Positions 48,278-57,901 of a stretch of 64,000 nt of DNA are shown here, piece after piece (positions within the stretch are counted from its first letter, which is position 1; each line of letters opens with the position of its first letter). Under the pieces are notes generated by a model. The model was not told where the DNA came from and did not search any database. It saw only the letters and a list, made by a program, of their open reading frames with translations. Source of the stretch: CAG-390 sp045543615 (GTDB lineage: Bacteria > Bacillota > Clostridia > Oscillospirales > CAG-272); NCBI GenBank assembly GCA_045543615.1, contig JAZPXL010000007.1, positions 1-64,000 on the forward strand. Direction: 5' to 3'. Position numbers and translations under genes: made by a program.

Positions 48278-50236
48278 ATGGCTAAACCTAAATATTATAT
48301 AACGACAGCAATTGCGTATGCATCAGCGAAGCCGCATATAGGCAACACCTATGAGGCAATTATGACCGATGCCATCGCAAGATACAAAAGAGCAAAGGGC
48401 TTTGATGTATTCTTCTGCACAGGCACAGACGAACACGGACAGAAGATCGAAAACTACGCTGCAAAGGCAGGGATAGAGCCACAGGCTTATGTTGACAATG
48501 TTGCTGATGTCATCAAGGGCATCTGGAACAAGATGGATGTAAGCTACGATTACTTCATTCGCACCACAGATGATTATCACGTAAAGACGGTGCAGAAGAT
48601 ATTTGAGCGTTTTCTTCGCCAGGGCGATATCTATAAGGGATATTATGAGGGCTGGTATTGCACACCCTGCGAGTCATTCTTTACCGAAACACAGGTAACA
48701 GACGGCAAATGCCCCGATTGCGGTGCACCTGTTGTGCAGGCAAGAGAAGAGGCATACTTCTTCAATATGCAGAAGTATGCGCAGAGACTTATTGATTATA
48801 TAGAAGCACACCCCGGCTTCATCGAGCCTGAGGCAAGAAAAAAGGAGATGCTCAACAACTTCCTTTTGGCAGGTCTTCAGGATCTCTGCGTTTCAAGAAC
48901 CTCGTTTACCTGGGGAATCAGCGTTCCCTCCGATCCCAAGCACGTTGTTTATGTGTGGCTTGATGCACTTGTAAATTATATAACAGCAATAGGCTATGAT
49001 CCCGATAAGACATACGAGGAGCAGAGCGATGAGTTTAAGCGTCTGTGGCCTGCTGATGTTCATATGATAGGTAAGGATATCGTAAGATTCCATTCTGTAT
49101 ATTGGCCCATCTTCCTGATGGCTCTCGATCTTCCTCTTCCCGAAAAAGTGTTCGGTCATCCCTGGTTTAATTTCGGCACAGACAAGATGTCAAAGTCAAA
49201 GGGTAACGTTATTTACGCAGACAAGCTCTCCGAGTATGTCGGCGTTGACGGTGTACGCTATTATGCACTTGCAGAAATGCCCTACGCATCCGATGGCTCG
49301 ATTACCTGGGACAGCGTCCTTGCTCGCTTCAACACAGACCTCGTAAACACACTTGGCAACCTTGTAAAGCGTACGCTTGATATGCAGAAGAAGTATTTCA
49401 ATAAGCTTATAGTTGCTCCCACGGCTCCCGATGCACTTGATGATGAGTTTAAGAGTGCTTGCGTTGATGCTGTGGAAAGCTATTATGCTTCAATGGATAG
49501 CTACCACGTTGCTGACGCAGTTGACGCCGTTCTTTCACTTCTCAGACGTGCCAACAAGTATATTGACGAGACACAGCCCTGGGTTCTTGCAAAGAACGAG
49601 GACTCGAAAGAAAGACTTGCAACAGTGCTTTATAACCTGCTTGAAGCAATTCGTTGGGGTGCTGTAATGCTCGCTCCCATCATCCCATCAACCTCCGAGA
49701 AAATTTTTGCACAGCTTGGAACAGAGAATAAGAGCTTTGATTCTATCGGCTCGGTTGAAGCGTTCTCCGGTATGAACGTTGGCGACAGCGTTAGCGACTC
49801 ATATGTTCTCTTTGCAAGAATTGACGAAGCAAAGACACTTGAAGCTATTTACGCTGAAATCGAGGCGGCTCGCAAGGCAGCAGAAGCTCCCAAAGTTGAG
49901 AAGCCTGAGGGATGTGCTATTATTGGCTTTGATGACTTTATGAAGGTCGAGCTTCGCACAGCGCAGGTGGTTGAATGCGAGCCTGTACCGAGAGCAAAGA
50001 AGCTTCTGAAGCTCATTATCGACCTTGGCTACGAAAAGAGACAGGTAGTTTCGGGAATTGCAAAGTTCTATAAGCCCGAAGATCTTATAGGCAAAAAGCT
50101 TATCGTGGTTGCTAACCTTGCTCCTGCAAAGCTCTGTGGAGTTGAATCCCAAGGTATGCTCCTTGCTTCAGGTGAAGAAGAGGTAAGAGTGGTATTCCTT
50201 GATCCCGATACGCCTCTTGGAGAACGTGTAAGATAA
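48278..50236 (+). CDS. metG: Methionyl-tRNA synthetase
   Basis: A 652-residue class Ia synthetase: YYITTAIAYASAKPHIGNTYE (HIGH region), zinc knuckle with CTPC and CPDCG, WFNFGTDKMSKSKGNV (KMSKS), helical anticodon-binding domain, and a C-terminal OB-fold tRNA-binding domain (VELRTAQVVECEPVPRAKKL, from ~545) that dimerises the enzyme. Full length. Ribosome site AAAGGACGG; the stop overlaps the tatD start. Confidence 0.97.
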   Translation: MAKPKYYITTAIAYASAKPHIGNTYEAIMTDAIARYKRAKGFDVFFCTGTDEHGQKIENYAAKAGIEPQAYVDNVADVIKGIWNKMDVSYDYFIRTTDDYHVKTVQKIFERFLRQGDIYKGYYEGWYCTPCESFFTETQVTDGKCPDCGAPVVQAREEAYFFNMQKYAQRLIDYIEAHPGFIEPEARKKEMLNNFLLAGLQDLCVSRTSFTWGISVPSDPKHVVYVWLDALVNYITAIGYDPDKTYEEQSDEFKRLWPADVHMIGKDIVRFHSVYWPIFLMALDLPLPEKVFGHPWFNFGTDKMSKSKGNVIYADKLSEYVGVDGVRYYALAEMPYASDGSITWDSVLARFNTDLVNTLGNLVKRTLDMQKKYFNKLIVAPTAPDALDDEFKSACVDAVESYYASMDSYHVADAVDAVLSLLRRANKYIDETQPWVLAKNEDSKERLATVLYNLLEAIRWGAVMLAPIIPSTSEKIFAQLGTENKSFDSIGSVEAFSGMNVGDSVSDSYVLFARIDEAKTLEAIYAEIEAARKAAEAPKVEKPEGCAIIGFDDFMKVELRTAQVVECEPVPRAKKLLKLIIDLGYEKRQVVSGIAKFYKPEDLIGKKLIVVANLAPAKLCGVESQGMLLASGEEEVRVVFLDPDTPLGERVR

Positions 50237-51030
50237 TGAGTGGAATATTTGACACTCACGCCCATTATACTGCAGAACGATTTGATACTGAGTTTGAGGG
50301 GGGCGCAGATGCCCTCCTCAAGCTGTTGTTTGAGGGCGATGTAGAAAAAATCTTAAATGTATCAACCACAACAAAAAACTCACTTGAAGCTGTTGAGATG
50401 GCTGCAAGATATGAGGGTATGTATGCAGCAGTAGGCGTCCATCCTACCGACATCGGCGAGGAGAACAATATACAGGATGCTATGCACGCTCTCTCGGCTT
50501 TGCTTGAAGAGAGGGTGGAGCGAAAAATAGTTGCGATAGGCGAAATAGGACTTGACTATTATTGGACACAGGATAACAAAGAAATTCAAAAGCAGTATTT
50601 TTTGGCACAGCTGACGCTCGCAGAGCAGTATGACCTGCCGGTCCTCATTCACGACAGGGATGCACACGGCGACACATTTGAAACGATACTAAAATATCCC
50701 AAAGTCAGAGGCGTGCTCCATAGCTATTCGGGTAGTGCTGAGATGGCACGAGAGCTTGTAAAGAGAGGATGGTATATCTCTTTTTCCGGTGTCGTTACCT
50801 TCAAAAATGCTCGTTCGGTGCGTGCAGTCGCAGAGAGCATCCCACTTGACAGACTGCTTGTTGAAACAGATGCACCCTATCTTGCACCTGAGCCTAACCG
50901 TGGAAAGCTCAATCGCTCTGACTATATTGCTTTTTCTCTTGAAACCTTGGCAGATCTTCACGGCGTTAGTGTAGAGGAAATGAGAGATATAACTAACCAA
51001 AATGCGTGTAGACTTTTTGGAATTTCATAA
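50236..51030 (+). CDS. TatD-family metal-dependent DNase/hydrolase
   Basis: A 264-residue TIM-barrel protein: FDTHAHYTAERF (HxH), GVHPTDI, IGEIGLDYYW (Glu ligand), LIHDRDAHGDTF, LHSYSGS, and LLVETDAPYLAPEP (last metal Asp). Known: TatD/YcfH enzymes are 3'-5' exonucleases or deoxyribonucleases. TAATG overlap with metG; the metG-tatD pair is a common order in Firmicutes. Confidence 0.94.
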   Translation: MSGIFDTHAHYTAERFDTEFEGGADALLKLLFEGDVEKILNVSTTTKNSLEAVEMAARYEGMYAAVGVHPTDIGEENNIQDAMHALSALLEERVERKIVAIGEIGLDYYWTQDNKEIQKQYFLAQLTLAEQYDLPVLIHDRDAHGDTFETILKYPKVRGVLHSYSGSAEMARELVKRGWYISFSGVVTFKNARSVRAVAESIPLDRLLVETDAPYLAPEPNRGKLNRSDYIAFSLETLADLHGVSVEEMRDITNQNACRLFGIS

Positions 51031-51079
51031 AAAAACGCTAAAAATAATAAAAAAATTATCAAAAACGCCGAAAAAACTA

Positions 51080-51108
51080 TTGCAATAGCAGGAGTTTTAT
51101 TGTATAAT
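51080..51108 (+). promoter_or_regulatory. Promoter of the EF-G-like gene, with leader hairpin
   Basis: TTGCAA (51080-51085), 17-base spacer ending TG, TATAAT (51103-51108). The leader has a hairpin TGTCGGA (51175-51181) / TCCGACA (51188-51194), loop CTTCGC, immediately before the ribosome site AAGGAAGGAA. Confidence 0.75.
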
Positions 51109-51208
51109 AAAAAAGTGGGATTTTCAAAAGATAACTTTTGACCACTCTAAAGTAAAATAATTTTTATTAATAAATGTCGGACTTCGCTCCGACAAGGAAG
51201 GAACTCCA

Positions 51209-53263
51209 ATGGCAACAATTGATACCAAATCCATCAGAAACGTAGCCCTGCTTGGACACGGCGGCTGCGGAAAAACATCTATTGCTGAGGCTATGCTCTA
51301 TCTTACGGGTGGAACAGACCGTATGGGCAAAACAGCTGACGGCAACACCGTTTGTGACTACGATCCCGAAGAGGTAAAGAGAGGTTTCTCGATTTCAACA
51401 TCGATAGCTCCTCTTTCCTGGAAAAATATGAAGATCAATATTTTTGACACACCCGGTTACCTCGACTTTGTAGGTGAGGTTTGCCAGGCTGTAAGAGTTG
51501 CTGACAGCGCACTTATCTGTGTTGACGGTAAGTCAGGCGTTGAGGTTGGTACTGAGCTTGCTTGGGATCAGGCAACAGCCGCAGGCGTACCGAAGGCATT
51601 CTTCGTAAACAAGTGCGATGATAACGATGCTCATTTTGATGATGTATTCGCTCAGCTTCACGACAATTTCGGAACATCAGTTTGTCCCGTATTCGTTCCC
51701 GTAAAGAACGGCAACAAGGTTGTTATGATCGACCTCGTTGAGATGAAAGCGTTTGAGTATGACGCAAAGGGCAAGAGAAGCGAAGTGCCTATGACAGATG
51801 ACCTTACATCTATTGCAGGTCAGTACAAGGAAGCCTTCAACGAGGCAGTTGCTGGTACATCCGATGACCTTATGATGAAGTATTTCGACGGCGAAGAGAT
51901 TACCAAGGAAGAGGCTTCTGAGGCTCTCCACCAAGGCATCATTGATGGCACTATCACGCCCGTTTACTGTGGTTCTGCAGTTAATATGTGGGGCGTTATC
52001 GCTATCCTTGACGCTATCGTTGAGTCCTTCCCCAGACATACAGCAAAGAAGACAGAGAAGAGCGCAGAGGGTGATGCAATTGCTATCGATCCTGCAGGAG
52101 CCGCATCTATCTTCGTGTTTAAGACAGTTGCCGATCCTTTTGTAGGAAAGATGTCATTCTTCAAGGTTATGAACGGCACTGTAAAGCGTGATATGACTCT
52201 CAAGAACGCTACAAACGGAACAACAGAGAAGATGGCTCATATCTACATCGTTAAGGGCAAGACACAGACTGAGGTTGACGAGCTTGCTTGTGGCGATATC
52301 GGTATGATCGCAAAGCTCACTAACACCAATACAAACGATACACTCACCGAGGGTGCTGGTGTCGCATACGCTCCCATTGTATTCCCCAAGCCCTATATGA
52401 TTCAGGCTATGATTCCCGCAACAGCAAAGGACGAGAGCAAGATCTCACAGAGTATCTCCCGTATGCTTGAGGAAGACCTTACACTTAACTATGTAACCGA
52501 TCCCGAGACTAAGCAGATGGTTCTCAGTGGTATTGGTGATATGCACCTTGCAGTTCTCAGCGCAAAGCTGAAGGCTCGCTATGGCGTAACAATCAATCTT
52601 GAGGCTCCTCGCATCGCTTACCGTGAGAAGATCACAAAGACCGTTGATATCCACGCTCGTCACAAGAAGCAGAACGGTGGTTCAGGTCAGTTCGGTGATG
52701 TTTGGATCAAGTTCTCACCCGGTGAAGATCCGGGACTTACATTCACAGTATCCGTTGTAGGTGGTGTTGTTCCGAAGAACTTCAACCCTGCAGTTGAAAA
52801 GGGTCTTCTCGAGGCTATGACAAAGGGCGTTGCAGGCTTCCCGATGACACATCTCGCAGCTGACCTCCACGACGGTTCTTACCATCCCGTTGACTCCGAT
52901 GAAATGTCCTTTAAGACAGCTGCTATTATGGCTTATAAGCAGTGTCTTGAGCAGGCAGGCCCCGTTCTCCTTGAGCCGATTGGTGACCTCTACATCACAG
53001 TTCCTGAGGGACTTGTTGGTGACGTAATGGGTGACCTCAATAAGCGTCGTGGTAGCATTATGGGTATGGATCCTGCAGCTAAGAAGGGCTACACCGTTGT
53101 TCACGCAACAGCTCCTAAGGCTGAAATTCTTGACTATCCGATAGCTCTCCGTGCTATGTCTCAGGGCCGTGGCTCGTTCACATTTGCAGTAAGTGATTAT
53201 GCCGTAGTTCCTGGCAACATCGCTGCAAAGATCGTTGAAGAGTACAAGAAGTCTCAGGAATAA
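51209..53263 (+). CDS. EF-G-like translational GTPase (FusA2-type paralogue)
   Basis: A 684-residue protein with all five EF-G domains: G1 LLGHGGCGKTSI, G3 NIFDTPGYLDF, G4 FFVNKCDD, domain II, and domain IV/V ending EEYKKSQE. The P-loop GHGGCGKT differs from the AHIDAGKT of canonical EF-G, and the switch I motif RGITI is replaced by KRGFSIS. This pattern belongs to a second EF-G-like clade of Firmicutes and others that accompanies, not replaces, true fusA; its role is not settled. No rpsL/rpsG/tuf neighbours, unlike canonical fusA. Confidence 0.9.
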   Translation: MATIDTKSIRNVALLGHGGCGKTSIAEAMLYLTGGTDRMGKTADGNTVCDYDPEEVKRGFSISTSIAPLSWKNMKINIFDTPGYLDFVGEVCQAVRVADSALICVDGKSGVEVGTELAWDQATAAGVPKAFFVNKCDDNDAHFDDVFAQLHDNFGTSVCPVFVPVKNGNKVVMIDLVEMKAFEYDAKGKRSEVPMTDDLTSIAGQYKEAFNEAVAGTSDDLMMKYFDGEEITKEEASEALHQGIIDGTITPVYCGSAVNMWGVIAILDAIVESFPRHTAKKTEKSAEGDAIAIDPAGAASIFVFKTVADPFVGKMSFFKVMNGTVKRDMTLKNATNGTTEKMAHIYIVKGKTQTEVDELACGDIGMIAKLTNTNTNDTLTEGAGVAYAPIVFPKPYMIQAMIPATAKDESKISQSISRMLEEDLTLNYVTDPETKQMVLSGIGDMHLAVLSAKLKARYGVTINLEAPRIAYREKITKTVDIHARHKKQNGGSGQFGDVWIKFSPGEDPGLTFTVSVVGGVVPKNFNPAVEKGLLEAMTKGVAGFPMTHLAADLHDGSYHPVDSDEMSFKTAAIMAYKQCLEQAGPVLLEPIGDLYITVPEGLVGDVMGDLNKRRGSIMGMDPAAKKGYTVVHATAPKAEILDYPIALRAMSQGRGSFTFAVSDYAVVPGNIAAKIVEEYKKSQE

Positions 53264-53277
53264 TTAACTGATATATC

Positions 53278-53308
53278 GGGGAGAAAGACTCTTTCTCCCC
53301 ACTTTTTT
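53278..53308 (+). terminator. Terminator after the EF-G-like gene
   Basis: Stem GGGGAGAAAG (53278-53287) / CTTTCTCCCC (53291-53300), loop ACT, T-run at 53303-53308. Confidence 0.9.
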
Positions 53309-53313
53309 GGAAT

Positions 53314-53799
53314 ATGAAAAATAAATTATTTGTTTTTACAAAAGTCGGTGTTGCCCGAGTCATCGCCTCCTCGCTTATGCTGGCACTTTACCTTATTGTT
53401 ATCATAGTCAATTTTGCATCGGACAATATGAGTGGCGGCAATCTCGCCTGGACGCTTTTCTTTGTCCTTGGTGTCGCCGGCTTTGTATGGTTTGCGCAAA
53501 CAAAAACACACACCCCGCTTGTCAAAGTAAGCAGGGTGTGGATGATAATAACGCTCGTTGTGTGCTTTCTTGGTGCAGTGCTCTCACTTGTGCAAATCGA
53601 ATTTGAAGGTGCGATTGGAGCTGCTGTCGGATTTTTGGTAATGGTGTTCATTTCGCCGTATTACGGTTTTGGCTTCATTATCAATAAAAGTATAGCAGTC
53701 TGCATATTCGGTTGCGTGTGCTCCGGCTCTCTTTTGTTTTTGCCCAATATAATAGAGCGGGTAAAACGGAGACGGGCACTTGAGAAGAAATATCGGTAA
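53314..53799 (+). CDS. Small polytopic membrane protein, unknown function
   Basis: A 161-residue protein with five hydrophobic segments (VIASSLMLALYLIVIIVNFA; LAWTLFFVLGVAGFVWF; VWMIITLVVCFLGAVLSLV; AIGAAVGFLVMVFISPYY; AVCIFGCVCSGSLLFLPNII) and a basic tail. ATG 53314 lies 5 bases after the T-run of the preceding terminator with only GGA as ribosome site, so it is presumably made from read-through and at low level. No family recognised. Confidence 0.65.
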   Translation: MKNKLFVFTKVGVARVIASSLMLALYLIVIIVNFASDNMSGGNLAWTLFFVLGVAGFVWFAQTKTHTPLVKVSRVWMIITLVVCFLGAVLSLVQIEFEGAIGAAVGFLVMVFISPYYGFGFIINKSIAVCIFGCVCSGSLLFLPNIIERVKRRRALEKKYR

Positions 53800-54723
53800 C
53801 TAAAGAACAAAAAGCTTGAGCGAATGTATGGCAAGTCCGTCGGGGTACGCTTTTACCTGACCGAGAGCAAAAAACTCACCGTCAGCTCCGTAAATTCGAA
53901 GCACAGTTCCTGCCTCAAAACGAGGAAGACGGGCACGAGAGAGATAAATCTCACATCCGTTTCGGAAAAGCTTCTCATAAAACTGAGGCAATTGTACCTT
54001 TTCGTGCACGAAAAATAACTCCTCTGTATGATGGAGAAGAGAAAGCTTTTCGTCCTCACTCATATTGGAAATGCTGTCGAGATCGACGGCATTTTCTATA
54101 TTAAAGCCACAAGCAGAGGTGCGAATAAGCGTGGTCATTACAGCACCAACGCCAAGTGCTTTGCCAATATCTGCGCAAAGCGTGCGAATATATGTTCCCG
54201 ATGAGCACTCAACATATAGACGATAGTCGGTGTCGGACAGACGTTGTGCTTCGAGTGCGTGGATAGTAACGCCTCTCGCCTCACGTTCTATGATAACTCC
54301 ATCTCTCGCAAGATCACAAAGCTTTTTGCCGCCACGCTTAAGCGCAGAATACATAGGCGGCACTTGCATAATCTCTCCCATAAAGGAGGGAAGAGTGGAG
54401 AGGAATTGCTCCTCTGTGATTTCAAAGCCGTCTTTTTGAGAGAGGATGTTACCTGTAATATCCTCTGTGTCGCTTTCAAGACCGAGCCTGAGCGTTGCAA
54501 CATACGACTTCTTGCCCGAAAGCGCATATTCAGATGCCTTTGCAGCTCGTCCGATAAGAACAACAAGCACACCCGTTGCCATAGGGTCAAGAGTGCCTGT
54601 GTGACCAACACGTTTAGTTGAATAGAGACGGCGAACACGGCTCACAACATCGTGCGAGGTCATCCCTGCGGGCTTGTTGATTATAAGTATTCCTGAGGGT
54701 TCGTTATTCGTCTGTACTGCCAT
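53800..54723 (-). CDS. truB: tRNA pseudouridine(55) synthase
   Basis: A 307-residue TruB: GILIINKPAGMTSHDVVSRVRR, GHTGTLDPMATGVLVV with the catalytic Asp, KSYVATLRLG, SSGTYIRTLCADIG, and a C-terminal PUA-like part. It makes the T-loop pseudouridine of tRNAs. Start 54723 is preferred because AAGGA then sits 8 bases away; ATG 54729 would be too close. It overlaps the trmB 3' end by 20 bases. Its usual neighbours rbfA/ribF are absent. Confidence 0.95.
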   Translation of the reverse strand: MAVQTNNEPSGILIINKPAGMTSHDVVSRVRRLYSTKRVGHTGTLDPMATGVLVVLIGRAAKASEYALSGKKSYVATLRLGLESDTEDITGNILSQKDGFEITEEQFLSTLPSFMGEIMQVPPMYSALKRGGKKLCDLARDGVIIEREARGVTIHALEAQRLSDTDYRLYVECSSGTYIRTLCADIGKALGVGAVMTTLIRTSACGFNIENAVDLDSISNMSEDEKLSLLHHTEELFFVHEKVQLPQFYEKLFRNGCEIYLSRARLPRFEAGTVLRIYGADGEFFALGQVKAYPDGLAIHSLKLFVL

Positions 54724-55390
54724 CTTCATCGTCCTTCTTTTTGTGGAATACCACGTGAGCTGAATAAATGTTCATTCCCATAGAAGAGAAGTGATGCTCG
54801 TATTCAGTGACAATGTTGGAGTCCTTCATCTCGCTGTTGTGAAGATCACGGGTTATGAATTTTATCTCAAGACCCGCCTGGCGAAACTGTTCAACAGACC
54901 AATCAAACAAAGGCTCGTTGTCAGTCTTGAAATGCAACTCTCCACCGTCAACAAGAAGAGTGCGATATCTCTCAAGATATGTAGGTGCAGTAAGTCTGCG
55001 CTTGAAATACCCCTTCTTGGGCCACGGATCGCAGAAGTTGACATATATGCGTGTGAAGGTTGATGGGCTGAACCAATCGCAGAGATTGTCAGCGTTGCCT
55101 ATGATGATACGAAGATTGTCTTCTCGGCTCTCGGCAGACGCCTTAGCTTTTTCAAGAGCAAACATAGCAACATCAGGAATTTTTTCAAGGGCAATAATGC
55201 CATACTCAGGATATCTTTGACTAAGTCCATTAGCAAAGTCACCCTTGCCGCAGCCAATTTCGAGCAAAAGTGGACGTTCAGTCTGGAATATTTCGCTCTC
55301 GTGCGAGAAGCAATCCAACGGTTTTTTTAATAAATATTCGGCACAAGCTTCAATTCTTTCTGCCGAATGCTTTTTTTTTCGCATTCTCAT
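54704..55390 (-). CDS. trmB: tRNA (guanine-N7-)-methyltransferase
   Basis: A 228-residue SAM-dependent methyltransferase: LLLEIGCGKGDFANGLS (SAM site), GIIALEKIPDVAMFALEKA, VNFCDPWPKKGYFKRRLT (the TrmB signature), and LHFKTDNEPLFDWSVEQF. It makes m7G46 in tRNA. Start 55390 (MRMRKKK) follows GAAGAGAGA on the minus strand. In one transcript with truB: two tRNA-core modification enzymes together. Confidence 0.95.
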   Translation of the reverse strand: MRMRKKKHSAERIEACAEYLLKKPLDCFSHESEIFQTERPLLLEIGCGKGDFANGLSQRYPEYGIIALEKIPDVAMFALEKAKASAESREDNLRIIIGNADNLCDWFSPSTFTRIYVNFCDPWPKKGYFKRRLTAPTYLERYRTLLVDGGELHFKTDNEPLFDWSVEQFRQAGLEIKFITRDLHNSEMKDSNIVTEYEHHFSSMGMNIYSAHVVFHKKKDDEDGSTDE

Positions 55391-55583
55391 CTTGAAATCT
55401 CTCTTCAAATCTGTTATAATATATATTGAGTATATTTTTGTACCTGCTTTTTACTTATAAAACAGATGCGAATATATTATACCATATTTTTTCCGTTTGC
55501 GCACATTTTTTAGCAAGAAAATTTCAAGAAATTTGAGATTTTTGCAACTATGCCGACCCACGTCGGCAGTATGGAGAATTGTA

Positions 55584-56801
55584 ATGAAAAAAATTGACTT
55601 TTTGGACGCCGTTTACCAAAAGCTTTTGAATGCCGGCGTCAGCGATGAAATAGCAACGGCCGAGATTAAAAGGCTTAATGATGCAATCGCTAAAATAGAG
55701 GGTGACGAGGTCAAGTACACAGTTGATCAGACTGCTGACGGCATCGTTGCTGCTCTTATAAGTAAAGGCAAGGTGCAACCCGTGACGGACACTACGGCTC
55801 CTTCTCCGGAAGAGTCAGATCCACAAGTCAGCACAGACGAGATTGTGGTTGAGACTGTTAAAGAGGTGGACGCTACTTGCGATGACGCACCCGATGGTGC
55901 GAAGCCGGCAGAGGATGCACCCGGCGACGATCTCGATGATCTTTTCGGTGGAATTGAGATAGAGATCACTCCTGTCCCTGTTGCTGCGCCTACGGCAGAA
56001 GAGAGCATACCTGAGACTGTCGAGAGCACAGAGGGAAAAACAGAAGACAAAGAAGAAGAAAAAACAGAAGAGTTAAGCGCAGATCCTGCGCCGCCCGAAG
56101 CACCAACTGCTCCCTCGACACAAAGCGAGGTTGAAAAGAAGGAAGAGACGGCAAGCCCGACGCCTGCATCGTCAGATACAACACCTGTCTCAGAAGTTGA
56201 AGCACCTGAGGCAAAGACTGAAAGTGCAGACGAGGAGAGCGCAGAGAGCGAAGAAACGCCTTGTGATACCGATGACGAGGACGGCGAGATAGTCGAGCCG
56301 AAAAAGAGGGGTATAGGAATATTGCCAACAAAAGTTAAGGACAATAAGTCAAAGAAATCAAAATCAAAGAGAAAAGTCGGGCCACAGAAGAATAAGGCAT
56401 TGTTTTGGGTGCTTCTTTGCATCGCAATTCCGATTATTATTATGTTGGCAGCAGTTGTTGTAACGCTGTATGTTGCATTTTGGGTTATCCTTGCACTCCT
56501 TATGGTGTTTAGTATTGCTGCGCTTATAGTGATTGTGGCCGCAGGAGCTTTGGTGTCGCTGATCGGAATTGTCTACGGTGTTGTCCAAATAGTAACAGGA
56601 CAAGTGCCGGTGGGTCTGTTCGAGGTTGGACTTGGCGTTGTAGTCGGTTCAGCAGTTATGATAGTCGGCATCCTTGTTTATAATTTTGCAGTTCGTCTCA
56701 TTCCTTTTGCTATGAAAAAGCTTACATCACTTTTGCCGATCATTTTCAAAAAGGGAAGAGCCGGATATGAAGCACTGAAAGGAGTAATTGAAAACATATG
56801 A
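55584..56801 (+). CDS. HAAS-domain (DUF1700-like) membrane protein with acidic linker
   Basis: A 405-residue protein. Residues 1-75 (MKKIDFLDAVYQKLLNAGVS... AEIKRLNDAI) fit the HAAS/DUF1700 helical domain. Then comes a ~170-residue low-complexity region of Glu/Thr/Pro/Ala, a basic cluster (KKSKSKRKVGPQKNK), and three membrane segments (FWVLLCIAIPIIIMLAAVVV; FWVILALLMVFSIAALIVIV; SVGLVVGSAVMIVGILV-like). Known: HAAS proteins usually sit with a PadR regulator and a DUF4097 protein; here the DUF4097 gene follows with a four-base overlap but no PadR gene is present. Start 55584 behind GGAG. Confidence 0.8.
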   Translation: MKKIDFLDAVYQKLLNAGVSDEIATAEIKRLNDAIAKIEGDEVKYTVDQTADGIVAALISKGKVQPVTDTTAPSPEESDPQVSTDEIVVETVKEVDATCDDAPDGAKPAEDAPGDDLDDLFGGIEIEITPVPVAAPTAEESIPETVESTEGKTEDKEEEKTEELSADPAPPEAPTAPSTQSEVEKKEETASPTPASSDTTPVSEVEAPEAKTESADEESAESEETPCDTDDEDGEIVEPKKRGIGILPTKVKDNKSKKSKSKRKVGPQKNKALFWVLLCIAIPIIIMLAAVVVTLYVAFWVILALLMVFSIAALIVIVAAGALVSLIGIVYGVVQIVTGQVPVGLFEVGLGVVVGSAVMIVGILVYNFAVRLIPFAMKKLTSLLPIIFKKGRAGYEALKGVIENI

Positions 56802-57850
56802 AGCCTACATCAGTAATTTTTTTGATAGTTTCCATACTCCTTGCGTGCGTGGGTATTCTTCTTTGTATGACAGCATCAAATATGGCGACACAACAGGGAA
56901 TCAGTATTTTCTCACAGGTTGGTGGCGAGGATGACAACTTCGTAACTACCGAAGAGCTTTCAACTGAAGAGCTTAAGAAGATAGTTGTCAAGGTCAGCGA
57001 TGTTGATGTAAATGTTTACGGTGGCCAGGAAAGCGCAAGAGTTGAGCTTGTCAACTTCTCAAACGGTGGTTACAGCTACCAGCTCAACCGTTCGACACTT
57101 CAGATCTCCGATAACGCAGGCATCGGTGGTATCATTGATATCGACAATCTCAAAATCAACTTCAACGGATTCCGTGATTATATCTACTACTTTGAGTACA
57201 AGGACAAAGCAAAGTCGGTCAATATCTATCTTACAGACGACACCGACCTTGTAAACTTTGTTATAACAACATCAGCAGGAGATATCACACTCTCTGATCT
57301 CGATATTGACTGTGACTATAAAATAACATCTGCAAACGGTCACATCAGCCTCTCCGAGATTTCGACCACATCTGCTGTTCAGATCGAATCCACAGAAAGT
57401 GCGAATATCGATATTACAGCAGTTGAAGCAAATGAATACAGAATTATGGGCTTTGAGACCTTTATGAATATCACCGATAGCACATTTACACGTGCTATGT
57501 ATATCAACGTTGAGACAGGTGATATCGTTTATGACAGAGTGGAGAGCGATTTTGCTAACCTTGATGTAGTTCTTCAGTCTCAGTTAGGCTCAATAACCGT
57601 ATTTGGTGGACAGTACACAGATGTCTTCTCGGAGCTGAATGCTCCAAAGGATGAAACTCCTACAACACCTCCCGAAAGTGATACGGATACTGATACCGAC
57701 GAGGACGGCGGTGAAACAGGCGAGGATGCATCTGAGGAAACGACTGTCGAGGACGAGGGCGGCGAAGATGGCGACATCAACGAAACGCTTGTAATTCCCG
57801 CAAACACACTTACAATTATTATTGCCGAGGGCAATATTGAGGTAAAATAA
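56798..57850 (+). CDS. DUF4097-type beta-helix membrane-anchored protein
   Basis: A 350-residue protein: N-terminal membrane helix (SVIFLIVSILLACVGILLCM), a short helical link, then a DUF4097-like right-handed beta-roll with repeating DVNVYGG, ITTSAGDITLSDLDID, ITSANGHISLSEI strands. Near the C-terminus a Thr/Asp/Glu-rich insert (residues ~285-330) interrupts the roll before its last strand. Exported part probably faces the outside. Function unknown; translationally coupled to the HAAS protein. Confidence 0.8.
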   Translation: MKPTSVIFLIVSILLACVGILLCMTASNMATQQGISIFSQVGGEDDNFVTTEELSTEELKKIVVKVSDVDVNVYGGQESARVELVNFSNGGYSYQLNRSTLQISDNAGIGGIIDIDNLKINFNGFRDYIYYFEYKDKAKSVNIYLTDDTDLVNFVITTSAGDITLSDLDIDCDYKITSANGHISLSEISTTSAVQIESTESANIDITAVEANEYRIMGFETFMNITDSTFTRAMYINVETGDIVYDRVESDFANLDVVLQSQLGSITVFGGQYTDVFSELNAPKDETPTTPPESDTDTDTDEDGGETGEDASEETTVEDEGGEDGDINETLVIPANTLTIIIAEGNIEVK

Positions 57851-57854
57851 AAGA

Positions 57855-57894
57855 AAACAAACAAGGCTCTGCAAAAGCAGAGCCTTGTTTGTTT
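57855..57894. terminator. Bidirectional terminator
   Basis: Perfect 18-bp stem AAACAAACAAGGCTCTGC (57855-57872) / GCAGAGCCTTGTTTGTTT (57877-57894), loop AAAA, between convergent genes. Confidence 0.9.
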
Positions 57895-57901
57895 AGAAAA
57901 A

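Noticed and set aside
55727..56422. 231-codon minus-strand Ser-rich frame
   Set aside because: Antisense of the low-complexity Glu/Thr/Pro region of the HAAS protein; composition only.
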